The notes under the pieces were generated by a model, which did no database searches, was not told the DNA's origin, and saw nothing but the letters and a program-made list of their open reading frames with translations. 47,759 nucleotides of DNA from Actinomycetota bacterium (lineage in GTDB: Bacteria > Actinomycetota > Acidimicrobiia > Acidimicrobiales > BP-101): contig JAUTXA010000070.1 in assembly GCA_030838265.1 (NCBI GenBank), positions 1-47,759 of the forward strand, written 5' to 3'. Shown here piece by piece: positions 36,653-45,619 of the stretch. Position 1 is the first letter of the stretch; each line of letters begins with the position of its first letter. Made by a program: the position numbers and the translations under genes.

Positions 36653-38107
36653 CTATCGCACGGGCACAGCGTTGAGGGTGGGGAGCCGGACCGAGAAGTC
36701 GGCGCCACCCCCCGGCCGTGCGCTGACCGTCACAGTACCGCCCTGTGCCTCGGCCAGCATCCGGGCCAGGTAGAGGCCGAGCCCGGCTCCAGGTGCGCCG
36801 CCCGCGTCGAGACGGCGGAACGGATCGAAGACGGCAGCCACCGCCTCGGGCGGGACGCCCTGGCCCCGATCGAGCACCGAGAGGCAAACCTCTTCGCCGA
36901 GGACTGAGCCGTGGACCTCGACCGTCCCCCACGCGTGGGTGAAGGCGTTGTCGACGAAGTTGAACAGGATCTGCTCGATGGCCGTCGGGTCGGCGTTGGC
37001 CATGAGGGGGCCGCTGACGTCGACCTCGACCGGGCGGCCCGCCATCCGCGACAGGCGGGCCACCTGGTAGACGATCTGGGCCAGGTCGATCGGGGCGCAG
37101 GCGATGTCGGCTCCCACCTCGGCCTTCTTCACTTCGAGCACCTCTTCGACCAGCTTGTTGAGACGGCCGGACTGCTCCTCAATGAGCTCGAGCAGGCGCT
37201 CGACGTGGTGCGGGGGGACGTCGCTGCGCTGCAGGGTGCGGGTGGCGCCGATGATCGAAGCCAGCGGCGCCCGCAGCTCATGGCTCACCATGGCCACGAA
37301 CGACGACTTCAGGTGGTTCAGCTCGAGCAGCTCGGCCACGTGGTCGCGCTCGGCCTCGTAGAGCGACGCGTTGGCCACCGCCGAGGCGGCGTGCTCGGCG
37401 AAGAGCGTCAGGACCCGCTGGTCGTACTCGACGAAGCGAGCCGGCGGACGGCTGCGGACCAGCAAGGCGCCCAACACGTTGCCCCGGCTGACGAGCGGGA
37501 CGCACAGCACCGATCCCTCGTCCTCGTGCAGCAGCCGCGGGACGCGTGAGGTGACGACCGTCCCCACGGTGCCCTCGCCCAGCTCGACCCGCTCGTCCTG
37601 GCTGTAGCCGCTCTCGCCGCGGGACGACACGACGCGGACCTTCTCGTCACCCTCAGCGAGCAGGACGGCGCCGGCATCGGCATCGAGCAGCTCGAGGGCG
37701 CTCCCCAGGATGATGTCGAGGGTCTCCTCGAGGGCCAGCACCGAGTTCATGGCCTGGCCGGCCGCGCTGAGGGCAGCCATCTCCCGCACCCGGTTCGACA
37801 GCGCCGTGCTTATCACCCGCTCGTCGACCAGCAGTCGGCTGAGGCGGCGGAGGTGGACTTCCTTGTCGACCACGTAGAGCCCGAAGGCGATGGTCAGCCC
37901 GAACATGGCAAAGCGCACCCCGCCCAGGCTGATGAGGCTGTGGGCCTTCAGAAAGTCGGGCGAGAGAGAGAGCAGCACGGCGCCGGCGGCGAGGCCGGCC
38001 ATGACCAAGAGGGCCACGGCCCAGAGCTGGCTGCGCCGGCGCTCGACGGCGGCCAGCGACGGGGTTTCGACCCCGCGCAGACCGACCACGCGCGCCTCGC
38101 GCGCCAT
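36653..38107 (-). CDS. membrane sensor histidine kinase with GAF domain
   Basis: A 484-residue kinase. Two membrane helices (about residues 28-48 and 62-80) without a large external loop, then a short helical linker, a GAF domain (about 125-250: LEETLDIILGSALELLDADAG), and a HisKA domain with the phosphorylation site His276 (FVAMVSHELRAPL). The ATPase domain has NFVDNAFTHAWG (N-box), DRGQGVPPE and GAGLGLYLARMLAEAQGG (G-boxes). The signal is probably internal (GAF). The ATG at 38107 is chosen; a GTG 27 nt upstream is an alternative, since GGGAG stands rather close (3 nt). Paired with the next response regulator. Confidence 0.92.
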   Translation of the reverse strand: MAREARVVGLRGVETPSLAAVERRRSQLWAVALLVMAGLAAGAVLLSLSPDFLKAHSLISLGGVRFAMFGLTIAFGLYVVDKEVHLRRLSRLLVDERVISTALSNRVREMAALSAAGQAMNSVLALEETLDIILGSALELLDADAGAVLLAEGDEKVRVVSSRGESGYSQDERVELGEGTVGTVVTSRVPRLLHEDEGSVLCVPLVSRGNVLGALLVRSRPPARFVEYDQRVLTLFAEHAASAVANASLYEAERDHVAELLELNHLKSSFVAMVSHELRAPLASIIGATRTLQRSDVPPHHVERLLELIEEQSGRLNKLVEEVLEVKKAEVGADIACAPIDLAQIVYQVARLSRMAGRPVEVDVSGPLMANADPTAIEQILFNFVDNAFTHAWGTVEVHGSVLGEEVCLSVLDRGQGVPPEAVAAVFDPFRRLDAGGAPGAGLGLYLARMLAEAQGGTVTVSARPGGGADFSVRLPTLNAVPVR

Positions 38108-38210
38108 TTGCTCCCGTTCGACACCTGAGCCCACATCGTCTCTTCGGCCGGTGCGGGGCTCTTGTTGAACGAAAGACGCGACCAAGCGGCTGATCGGTCG
38201 CCGATCGTGC

Positions 38211-39266
38211 CTAGGACAGGTGGACCTGGCCGCTTCCGGGTGTGACGGAGCCGATGTCGACGGCCCGCTGGCCGTGGCTCCGGAGCACGTCGAGAGCGCG
38301 CAGCACGTCGCCCTTGGGCACGACCGCCACCATCCCGATGCCCAAGTTGAAGACTCGGGCCATCTCGGCATCGCTCACGCCGCCCGCGTGCTGGATCTCG
38401 GCGAAGATCCGGGGGGACTCCCAGCTGCGGCGGTTCACCTCGGCGTCGGCATGTCGAGGGAGCACCCGCGAGAGGTTCCCGGCGATGCCGCCGCCCGTGA
38501 TGTGGGCGACGGCCCGCACGTCGACCGATCGCAGCAGGGCGGCGATGGCGGGCGCGTAGATCACCGATGGCTCGAGGAGCTCGTCGGCCAGGGTGTGGTG
38601 GGCGCCCTCGTAGGCGGGTCCGTCGAGCGAGCGCCCGGCATGCTCGAGCAGGACGCGCCGGGCCAGCGAGTAGCCGTTGCTGCGCAGCCCCGGCGACGGT
38701 AGGCCGATGAGGACGTCGCCCGGCGCCACGTGCTCGCCGGTCACCAGGCGGTCGCGCTCGGCCACGCCGACGGCCATGCCGACCAGGTCGAACTCGTCGG
38801 GCTCCATGGCTCCGGGGTGCTCGGCCATCTCGCCCCCGATCAGCGCACATCCGGCCTGGCGGCAACCCAGGGCGACGCCCGCCACCAACTGCTCGATGTG
38901 GTCGGGGTCGAGGCGTCCGACCGAGATGTAGTCGAGGAAGAACAAGGGCTCGGCGCCCTGGCACACAAGGTCGTCGACGCACATGGCCACCAGGTCGATG
39001 CCGATGGTGTCGAACCGCCCGGTGGCCCGGGCGATCATCGCCTTGGTGCCGACGCCGTCGGTCGAGGCCACGAGGATCGGCTGGCGGAACCGGTCCTGGG
39101 GGAAGGCGAAGAGGCCCCCGAAGCCACCGATGTCGCCGACGACCTCGGGACGGAAGGTCGAGCGGACGTGGCGCTTGATGCGCTCGACGGCCTCCTCACC
39201 GGCGGAGATGTCGACCCCAGCGTCGGCGTAGGTGAACCCCGCGCCTTCGGCGCCGCCCTCAGCCAC
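38211..39266 (-). CDS. purM: phosphoribosylformylglycinamidine cyclo-ligase (AIR synthetase)
   Basis: A 351-residue purine enzyme that closes the imidazole ring (FGAM to AIR, using ATP). Near the N-terminus FTYADAGVDISAGEEAVERIK; then the core FAFPQ, STDGVGTKAMIA, and DLVCQGAEPLFFLDYI; later CALIGGEMAEHPG and ITGGGIAGNLSRVLP. GTG start at 39266, inside the end of purF (8-bp overlap), so both are translated from one mRNA. A longer reading frame would run into purF. Confidence 0.95.
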   Translation of the reverse strand: MAEGGAEGAGFTYADAGVDISAGEEAVERIKRHVRSTFRPEVVGDIGGFGGLFAFPQDRFRQPILVASTDGVGTKAMIARATGRFDTIGIDLVAMCVDDLVCQGAEPLFFLDYISVGRLDPDHIEQLVAGVALGCRQAGCALIGGEMAEHPGAMEPDEFDLVGMAVGVAERDRLVTGEHVAPGDVLIGLPSPGLRSNGYSLARRVLLEHAGRSLDGPAYEGAHHTLADELLEPSVIYAPAIAALLRSVDVRAVAHITGGGIAGNLSRVLPRHADAEVNRRSWESPRIFAEIQHAGGVSDAEMARVFNLGIGMVAVVPKGDVLRALDVLRSHGQRAVDIGSVTPGSGQVHLS

Positions 39267-40761
39267 GGACCGGTTGGACCTCGAGGACGTGCTTCGACAG
39301 CGCGTCATCGACCTCGGTCGGGTACTCGCCGCTGAGGCAGGCGGTGCAGAAGCCGGCTCCGGGGGCGCCGATGGCGGTGACGAGGTTGTCGAGGCTGAGG
39401 TAGGCCACCGAGTCGGCGTTGAGATACTTGGTGATCTCTTCGAGGCTCATGTTGGCGGCCAGCAGCTCGGCGCGCGTGCCGAAGTCCATGCCGTAGAAGC
39501 AGGGCCACTTGAGGGGCGGCGACGAGATGCGCAGGTGCACCTCGCTGGCGCCGGCCTCGCGCAGCATGCGGACCATCTGGCGCGTCGTGGTGCCCCGCAC
39601 GATGGAGTCGTCGACGACCACCAGGCGCTTGCCGTTGATGTTGGCCCGGAGCGGGTTCAGCTTGCGGCGCACGCCCCGGTCGCGCATGCGCTGGTCGGGG
39701 AGGATGAACGTGCGCCCGATGTAGCGGTTCTTCACCAGACCCTGGCCGTACGGGATGCCGCTGTGGCGGGCGTACCCCTCGGCGGCGGGGACGCCGGACT
39801 CGGGGACACCCATCACCATGTCCGCGGGCACCGGGGCCTGCCGGGCCAGGAGCTCGCCCATGCGCTGCCGAGCGCTGTGGACCTCCTGGTTGTAGAGGAC
39901 GCTGTCGGGACGGGACATGTAGACGAACTCAAAGATGCACAGGGTGGGATTCACCCGCTCCGGGGGGAACGGCCGCACCGACCGGTAGCCGTTGGCGTCG
40001 ACGACGATCATCTCGCCCGGATCGAGCTCGCGCACGAAGTGGGCGCCAATGACATCGAGGGCCGGGGTCTCGGAGGCCAGCACCCAGCCCGCATCGAGCT
40101 TGCCGAGGCAGAGGGGCCGGAAGCCGTGCGGGTCGCGCACCCCGATGACGTGGGCCGCGTCCATCAAGACGAACGAGAAGGCGCCTTCGAGGCGAGGGAG
40201 CACCTTGAGGAGCGCCCGCTCGAGGTCGCGTCCGTCGCTGCTCATGGCCTCGTCGCTGGGGAACTCCCGGGCGATGAGCTCGCCCACCAGGTCGCTGTCG
40301 CTGGTGACGGTGCCGGGCAACATGCCGGCTTCGTCGGCCAGGGTCGGCGTGTTGGTGAGGTTGCCGTTGTGACCCAGCGCGAACCCCGACTCACCCGGCT
40401 CGCGGTAGACGGGCTGGGCGTTGTGCCAGGTGCTCGAGCCGGTCGTGGAGTAGCGGGTGTGGCCGATGGCCAGATGGCCTTGCAAGGCGGCCAGCTTGTA
40501 GTCATCGAACGCGTTGCTGACGAGACCCATGCTCTTCTCGACGAAGATGCGCTCGCCGTCGCTCACCGCCATGCCGGCTGACTCCTGACCCCGGTGTTGC
40601 AGGGCGAACAAACCGTCGAAGGTCAGGTGGGAGACGGGCTGGCCCGGGGCGTACACACCGAAGACCCCGCACGCTTCGTGGATGGTGTCGCCCTCACCAT
40701 CTCCGGACCCAGCGCCTCGAGACTCGAAGGCCTCGGGGGGCGGCGAGGGAGCGCTCGTCAC
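39259..40761 (-). CDS. purF: amidophosphoribosyltransferase
   Basis: A 500-residue first-step enzyme of purine synthesis. Cys31 (HEACGVFGVY) becomes the N-terminal nucleophile after removal of a propeptide of 30 residues. Glutaminase region GHTRYSTTGSS; PRPP motif VVVDDSIVRGTTT; Cys residues in WPCFYG and FCTACLSGEYP point to the Fe-S containing Bacillus-type enzyme. GTG start with GGGAGG 8 nt upstream. Followed by purM with an 8-bp overlap. Confidence 0.96.
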   Translation of the reverse strand: MTSAPSPPPEAFESRGAGSGDGEGDTIHEACGVFGVYAPGQPVSHLTFDGLFALQHRGQESAGMAVSDGERIFVEKSMGLVSNAFDDYKLAALQGHLAIGHTRYSTTGSSTWHNAQPVYREPGESGFALGHNGNLTNTPTLADEAGMLPGTVTSDSDLVGELIAREFPSDEAMSSDGRDLERALLKVLPRLEGAFSFVLMDAAHVIGVRDPHGFRPLCLGKLDAGWVLASETPALDVIGAHFVRELDPGEMIVVDANGYRSVRPFPPERVNPTLCIFEFVYMSRPDSVLYNQEVHSARQRMGELLARQAPVPADMVMGVPESGVPAAEGYARHSGIPYGQGLVKNRYIGRTFILPDQRMRDRGVRRKLNPLRANINGKRLVVVDDSIVRGTTTRQMVRMLREAGASEVHLRISSPPLKWPCFYGMDFGTRAELLAANMSLEEITKYLNADSVAYLSLDNLVTAIGAPGAGFCTACLSGEYPTEVDDALSKHVLEVQPVRG

Positions 40762-40817
40762 CCCTCTATCCTCCCACAGGCCATCGGCCTACCCCATGAG
40801 GCTCGGCCTCGGGATCG

Positions 40818-41927
40818 TCAGTGCTGGAGCAGGTTGTCGACGGTATCGGCCACGCCGTTGACGACCTTGCTCAGGTCAACCGGCTCGGGCTTGGCCGGCC
40901 CAGCCTCGGCCGCGGGCGTCGGCGGACTGATCGACGTCGTCGACGGAAGGGTCCGGGCGATCGGCGCCGTGCGCGGGGCGTTGCTGGTGAAGTCGGACGA
41001 CGTGGGCACGCCGCTCGGCGACGGCAGCACGTCAGGCTTGGCCGGGCCGGGCACGGCGACCGGTGCCGCCGGGAGACCGGAGCCGGCCTGCGGTGCGGAC
41101 CTGGGGGCCGGCGCCACGGACAAGCTCAGGGCGAGCAGACCGGCCGCGGCCGACGCCGCTACCTTCTCCGATGCGCCCGACACACCAGGAGTGGCGATGA
41201 GGGCGGCCGCCATCGAGCTGGCCGCGGCGTGCACGGCGTGGGCGGCGGCCGAGGCCAACCGGCTCAGGGGGTTGTCGGTCGATGCCACGGTGGTCGTCAG
41301 GCCGGCGGCCGCCGCGCTCGACAGCGTCGTCAGGGTGGCCGTGCCCGCGTCGTTGGACGCGCTTTGCACCGACGACGCCAGGCGGCGGCGAGCCCGCAGC
41401 AAGAGCGAGTCCACCGCACCGAGCGAGAGCCCGAGGGCGGCGGCGATCTCAGGAGGACGCCGGTCCTCGAGGTGACGAGCGATCACGACTTCGCGCTGGC
41501 GCACAGGGAGGGTGGCCAGCGCCTTGTGCACCTGGCGGCGCTGCTCGTCAGCGAGGAGCGACTCTTCAGGGAGGCCGACGGTGGTCGGGTCGGTCCGGCC
41601 CTCGTAGGGGTCTTCCTCGGGGGTGGTGCGGGTGCGGGCCCGGATGGAGTCGATGCACATGCGAGCGGCGATCACCTGCACCCACGGTCCGAAGCGGTGC
41701 TCGCCGCCGCAGAGCTCGATGCGCTCGAGGGCCCGCACGAAGGCGGCCTGGGCCACCTCATCGGCGTCGACCAGGCTGCCCAAACGGCGGGCGCAGACCC
41801 GGCGGACCGGCGCGTAGTGGCGGCGGAACAACTCGGCGAAGGCCTCCTGGTCACCCGCCTGGGCGGCGAGGACGAGGTTGGCGTCGTCTTCGAGGTCTCG
41901 GATGGATGCGACCACAGGAACCCCCAT
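40818..41927 (-). CDS. ECF-type RNA polymerase sigma factor with long C-terminal tail
   Basis: A 369-residue protein. Residues 15-185 are sigma-70 region 2 (DQEAFAELFRRHYAPVRRVCARRLG, then DADEVAQAAFVRALERI) and region 4 (LPVRQREVVIARHLEDRRPPEIAAALGLSLGAVDS). The remaining half is Ala/Pro/Ser-rich with one likely membrane helix (AASAAAGLLALSLSVAP) and then an extended Pro-rich segment, so the factor may be tied to the membrane and regulated there. No separate anti-sigma gene is adjacent. ATG start with no strong ribosome site; a perfect palindrome lies just upstream (41941-41958). Confidence 0.85.
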   Translation of the reverse strand: MGVPVVASIRDLEDDANLVLAAQAGDQEAFAELFRRHYAPVRRVCARRLGSLVDADEVAQAAFVRALERIELCGGEHRFGPWVQVIAARMCIDSIRARTRTTPEEDPYEGRTDPTTVGLPEESLLADEQRRQVHKALATLPVRQREVVIARHLEDRRPPEIAAALGLSLGAVDSLLLRARRRLASSVQSASNDAGTATLTTLSSAAAAGLTTTVASTDNPLSRLASAAAHAVHAAASSMAAALIATPGVSGASEKVAASAAAGLLALSLSVAPAPRSAPQAGSGLPAAPVAVPGPAKPDVLPSPSGVPTSSDFTSNAPRTAPIARTLPSTTSISPPTPAAEAGPAKPEPVDLSKVVNGVADTVDNLLQH

Positions 41928-41940
41928 TCAGCCAGGTTCG

Positions 41941-41958
41941 AAAGGTTCCCCAACCTTT
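41941..41958. promoter_or_regulatory. 18-bp palindrome upstream of the sigma factor
   Basis: AAAGGTT-CCCC-AACCTTT, 13 bp before the sigma factor ATG. Read on the minus strand it contains GGAACC, similar to ECF -35 elements (GGAAC), but it lies too close to the start codon for a normal promoter. It may be an operator or an mRNA hairpin. Confidence 0.4.
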
Positions 41959-42131
41959 GTGTGTGATGCCCTGCTTTTGCGGCCTGAGCGTGCCCGGAAT
42001 CCAGCCCCTACGGTACATGGTTCGTCACATCTGCCCAGACTCCTCCCTATTCTTCCGACTTCGCTGCTGACCACCAATTCTTCCTGGCGGCGGGCCCTGC
42101 CGGAGCAGCAGCCGGGTGCGATGATCTCGGC

Positions 42132-42953
42132 GTGGAGAGCGGACCCGACATCGAAGCGAGGTGGGTCCCAGTGGCCGTCTCGATCCTCCGCCACACGGTC
42201 TGGCGCTGCCCGGCAAAGCTCCGGCGAGCTGCCCTGCGCCTCGCTCCCGTCCGGCGAGCGCGGCGCGCCCTCTACCGGCCGTTCGGCGTGCGGTCGCTTC
42301 CAGTTCCGGGCCTCGGCTACCGGATGCGGGTCGATCTCGAGAAGTTCGACCAACGGGCTCAGCTGCGCGTGCCCTATCCCGAGCAGTACGTCGTCGACCA
42401 CCTGCGCTCCGTCCTCCGTCCCGGGGCGTGCGGGCTCGACGTCGGCGCCTACTGCGGCTACTTCACCCTGCTGATGGCCCGAGGCGCCGGCCCCTCGGGG
42501 CGGGTGTTCGCCTTCGAGCCCGTGCCACCAAACGCCGCAGCCCTGCGGGCCACCCTCGCCCTCAACGAGCTGCCGAACGTGGCCGTGGTCGAGGCGGCGG
42601 TCACCGACACGCCAGGCACGGTCACCATCCGGGTGGCGGGGCCCGCCAGCTCGGTCGTCGGCGAGCGGGGCGATCCCGTCGTGGTCGAGGCCGTCACCAT
42701 CGATGGGTGGGCGGAGGCGAGCGGTTTGTCGGCCGTCGACGTGGTCAAGCTCGACGTCGAAGGCGCGGAGCTGGCCGCCCTGCGAGGCATGGCCTCGACG
42801 CTACGAATCCACCGACCGCAGCTGGTGGTCGAGGTCAACGACTCGACCACGCAGAGGGAGGTCGAGGCGTGGCTGGGCGAGGCCGGCTACGGCACGAAGA
42901 TCATCGGGCGGGCGTACCACGGCGCCCACCTGGCGGCATGGCCCCTGACCTGA
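42132..42953 (+). CDS. FkbM-family SAM-dependent methyltransferase
   Basis: A 273-residue methyltransferase. The SAM-binding motif is GLDVGAYCGYFTLLMA, followed by FAFEPVPPNAAALRATL (acid loop) and VDVVKLDVEGAELAALRGM, all standard for FkbM. The N-terminal 90 residues are basic. Such enzymes methylate sugars or polyketides; near glycosyltransferase and flippase genes a role in surface glycan modification is likely. GTG start at 42132 with no clear Shine-Dalgarno site, so the exact start is not certain. It diverges from the sigma factor, 204 bp away. Confidence 0.85.
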   Translation: MESGPDIEARWVPVAVSILRHTVWRCPAKLRRAALRLAPVRRARRALYRPFGVRSLPVPGLGYRMRVDLEKFDQRAQLRVPYPEQYVVDHLRSVLRPGACGLDVGAYCGYFTLLMARGAGPSGRVFAFEPVPPNAAALRATLALNELPNVAVVEAAVTDTPGTVTIRVAGPASSVVGERGDPVVVEAVTIDGWAEASGLSAVDVVKLDVEGAELAALRGMASTLRIHRPQLVVEVNDSTTQREVEAWLGEAGYGTKIIGRAYHGAHLAAWPLT

Positions 42954-43093
42954 GCTCGAAGCGTCCGCTTTTTCCGTAGACAGGCAGGAAAGCGCGCTCC
43001 AGGGGACGAATCTACGACCCAGACAGAACGGATGGGCCGACCCTACGGTCCGCCGCTCGGGGCAACGATGCAGCTGGGAAAGGGTTGGGGATC

Positions 43094-44386
43094 ATGACAC
43101 TCACGACGACACAGATCGTCCCCACGCCGGGCCGCCGGGCACGAGCTTCGGCCACGCACAAGATCATCGTGCTGGTGGTGGCCCTGATCGGGTCGCTCGT
43201 CGGGGGAGGCGCCATCGCCCCGGCTCAGGCCAGCGCCGTCTCGCAGCCGTTCACGGCCGCAGGGACAGTGTCAAACGCCAACGCGTCGATCGAGCCCGGG
43301 AACGTCGAGGCCGCCAACGCCGCCTTCGTCCTCAACCCGGTGACCGAGTCCTCGGGCAGCACGTACAAGTACTACGGCGCCGACGGATCGCTCAAGATCT
43401 ACGCCACGCCCAACACGAACTACTACCTGCAAGACGTCGAGGGTAACTACCACCGCTCCGACTACGCCCACGTCGTGGTCCAGGGCCTTCCCGTGCGGGT
43501 CAACGGCGACCGGTACACGGAGAAGACCGGCGTCGAGCACTTCGTCGCCAACTCGGTGTTCAACCCGCCCCCGCCTCCCTCGACGGCGACGGGAGGCAGC
43601 CGCGTCCCCACCTGCGGCAGCGACACCAACCCCTTCCACAACCGCGTTGGCAACTTCGCCCTGGTCGCCAGCATCACGTCGCTGACCGCCCACTACCCCT
43701 GCACCACGACCCCGAAGTACCCGGGCGGCATCGTCCTCGGCAACTTCCAGACGTCGCTGGCCCCGCTCGTCGCCCAGGGCGTCAACGCCTACGGCGGCAG
43801 CAACCTCGAGGTGTACCACACGCCTGCGACGAAGTTCATCTTCGGCGACAAGACCTCGGACTACAACCACGTCGTCAAGCGCGGCCAGCAGGTCTTCGTG
43901 ACCGGCACGTACACCCATGAGTTCGGCAGCTGGCTCTTCTACGCCAAGATCATCTGGACTCCCGGACCTCCCCCCGCCCCGACGGCCACGACCTACTACA
44001 CCGACAGGACCGACATTCGGGCCGCCGCCACCACGGACGGGGCTTGGCAAGGTACGTCGACCACGGCCGACGGACACTTCCCCAACGGCCAGTTCCAGTC
44101 GAACCTGGTGTGGAGCCAGAACGGGACGGACTGGACGGTCAGCGGCACGTGGGTGATCTTCGACGGGAACGGCAACGCCCTGCGCGGCAATCTCACCGGC
44201 TACACCAGTGGCACCTTTCTCGACATGACCTTCGAGATCACCAGTGGTGAGGGCACGCAGATCAACGCCCAAGGTGGTGGCGACCTCAGCGGCACGGTGA
44301 ACCCGAGCCCGCCAGGCATCGCCCCGAGCGCCTTCGAGGGCAAGGCCGTGCTCCAGGAGATCTTCCCGGCCCAAGCCAACGGCTGA
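43094..44386 (+). CDS. secreted protein of unknown function
   Basis: A 430-residue protein with a long signal region (basic to residue 20, helix IIVLVVALIGSLVGGGAIA, cleavage after Ala-Gln-Ala). The mature part looks like beta-structured repeats: two related stretches, YYGADGSLKIYATPNTNYYL (about 90-110) and AYGGSNLEVYHTPATKFIFG (about 235-255), each followed by a similar VVV-GLPVRVNG / VVKRGQQVFVTG segment. Pro-rich linkers separate them from a C-terminal domain. I do not recognise the family. ATG at 43094; GAAAGGG lies upstream. Possibly a surface or matrix protein, judging from glycan genes nearby. Confidence 0.65.
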   Translation: MTLTTTQIVPTPGRRARASATHKIIVLVVALIGSLVGGGAIAPAQASAVSQPFTAAGTVSNANASIEPGNVEAANAAFVLNPVTESSGSTYKYYGADGSLKIYATPNTNYYLQDVEGNYHRSDYAHVVVQGLPVRVNGDRYTEKTGVEHFVANSVFNPPPPPSTATGGSRVPTCGSDTNPFHNRVGNFALVASITSLTAHYPCTTTPKYPGGIVLGNFQTSLAPLVAQGVNAYGGSNLEVYHTPATKFIFGDKTSDYNHVVKRGQQVFVTGTYTHEFGSWLFYAKIIWTPGPPPAPTATTYYTDRTDIRAAATTDGAWQGTSTTADGHFPNGQFQSNLVWSQNGTDWTVSGTWVIFDGNGNALRGNLTGYTSGTFLDMTFEITSGEGTQINAQGGGDLSGTVNPSPPGIAPSAFEGKAVLQEIFPAQANG

Positions 44387-44398
44387 CCCGAGCTGGCC

Positions 44399-45619
44399 TC
44401 AGCCCGCTCCCTCTGACTCTGCCCAACTGGCCGCCAGCTCGGCGGCCAGTTGCGCGAGCGAGAACCGCTCCTCGACCCGCTTCCTGGCGGCCCGTCCCAT
44501 GACCAGCAGCTCGGCCTCCGGTAGACGGGACACGGTCAAGAGTGCGTCGGCCAAGGCGGCCGGGTCGCGGGTGGGGACGAGGCGGCCGACCTCGGCGTCG
44601 ACCATCTCGGGGTTGCCCACCTCGTCGGTGACCACGCACGGGATCTCCATGGCCAGGGCCTCCTTGACGACGACGGGCTGGGAGTCGAGGTCGCCGTTCG
44701 AGGCCACGACGCACGGAAGGCAGAAGACCGAGGCCTCCTCGAGGACTTCTCGGATCTCGTCCTGCGTCATGGCGCCCTCGAGGGTCACCAGGGCGCCGAG
44801 GTCGAGCTCGGCGATGAGACGCTCGAGCAGGGGCCGCTGGGTGCCTTCACCGATGATGCGGCACCGGAAGGCGAGGCCCCCATCGCGGAGGCGGGCGCAG
44901 GCCCGGACCAAGTCGTCGAAGGCCTTCTTCTCCTCGAGACGGCTCACCCCCACGATGGTGAAGGGGTCGCGTCGGTAGGGATGGTGGCGTCGGAACCGAT
45001 CGACCTGGACACCACACGGAATGACGACCAGCCGGCGGGCCAGGCCCGGCCACTGGGCCTCGATGCGGCGGCGGTTGTACTGGCAGACCGTCACCACCAG
45101 GTCGGCCCGCTGGAGCTTGCGCTCGACGTCGAACGGACCCTGGAAGATGTCATTGGCGTGGGCCGTGAACGAGAACCGGCACCGCAACCCGGCCGCGGCC
45201 AGCAACGCCGTCGAGGCCGACGCCCGGGCGAAGTGAGCGTGCAGGCGGGCCGGGGGTGAGCTTCCGAGGGCGTCGATGAGGACGATGGCGCGGCCGAGGG
45301 CGTGGAGCTGGAGGCGGCTGGGCCGACGCAGGGCAAGGGCGATCGTCCGTCCCAGGCCGCCAGGACGCCGGCGGGCCACTCGCGCCGCGGCCCGGATGAA
45401 GGCGCCCGGATGCTTGGTCGGCGAGAGGAGTCGGGTGAAGGCCAGGTCGCCGGCTGAGGCATCGAGGCCAGTCGGGTCGTAGAGGCTGAAGACATGGGGC
45501 CGGATGCCCAGCCTGGCCAGCTCGCGCAGCTCGTTCTGGATGAACGTCTGCGACAAGACCGGGAAGCCGTCGACGACGTAGGCGATGGAGCGAGACTCGT
45601 CATCGGGACGGCTCGTCAA
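44399..45619 (-). CDS. GT4-family glycosyltransferase
   Basis: A 406-residue retaining glycosyltransferase (GT-B fold). The N-terminal acceptor domain begins with IAYVVDGFPVLSQTFIQNEL and has AHFARASASTALLAA and FTAHANDIF. The donor domain has VGVSRLEEKKAFDDLV, CRIIGEGTQRPLLERLI, and the E-x7-E region VVVKEALAMEIPCVVTDEVGNPEMV. The start is a TTG at 45619, overlapping the stop of the flippase gene as TTGA. It probably adds a sugar to the repeat unit exported by that flippase. Converges with the secreted-protein gene (12 bp gap). Confidence 0.87.
   Translation of the reverse strand: MTSRPDDESRSIAYVVDGFPVLSQTFIQNELRELARLGIRPHVFSLYDPTGLDASAGDLAFTRLLSPTKHPGAFIRAAARVARRRPGGLGRTIALALRRPSRLQLHALGRAIVLIDALGSSPPARLHAHFARASASTALLAAAGLRCRFSFTAHANDIFQGPFDVERKLQRADLVVTVCQYNRRRIEAQWPGLARRLVVIPCGVQVDRFRRHHPYRRDPFTIVGVSRLEEKKAFDDLVRACARLRDGGLAFRCRIIGEGTQRPLLERLIAELDLGALVTLEGAMTQDEIREVLEEASVFCLPCVVASNGDLDSQPVVVKEALAMEIPCVVTDEVGNPEMVDAEVGRLVPTRDPAALADALLTVSRLPEAELLVMGRAARKRVEERFSLAQLAAELAASWAESEGAG

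Noticed and set aside
38108..38371. Longer N-terminus for the histidine kinase
   Set aside because: It reads through the purM 3' end in another frame; the kinase's first helix begins shortly after 38107.
35641..40761. One operon purF-purM-kinase-regulator-pyrE with a shared function
   Set aside because: Same strand and short gaps, but a 103-bp gap before the kinase and a separate pyrE promoter candidate; nucleotide synthesis and signalling cannot be linked from sequence alone.
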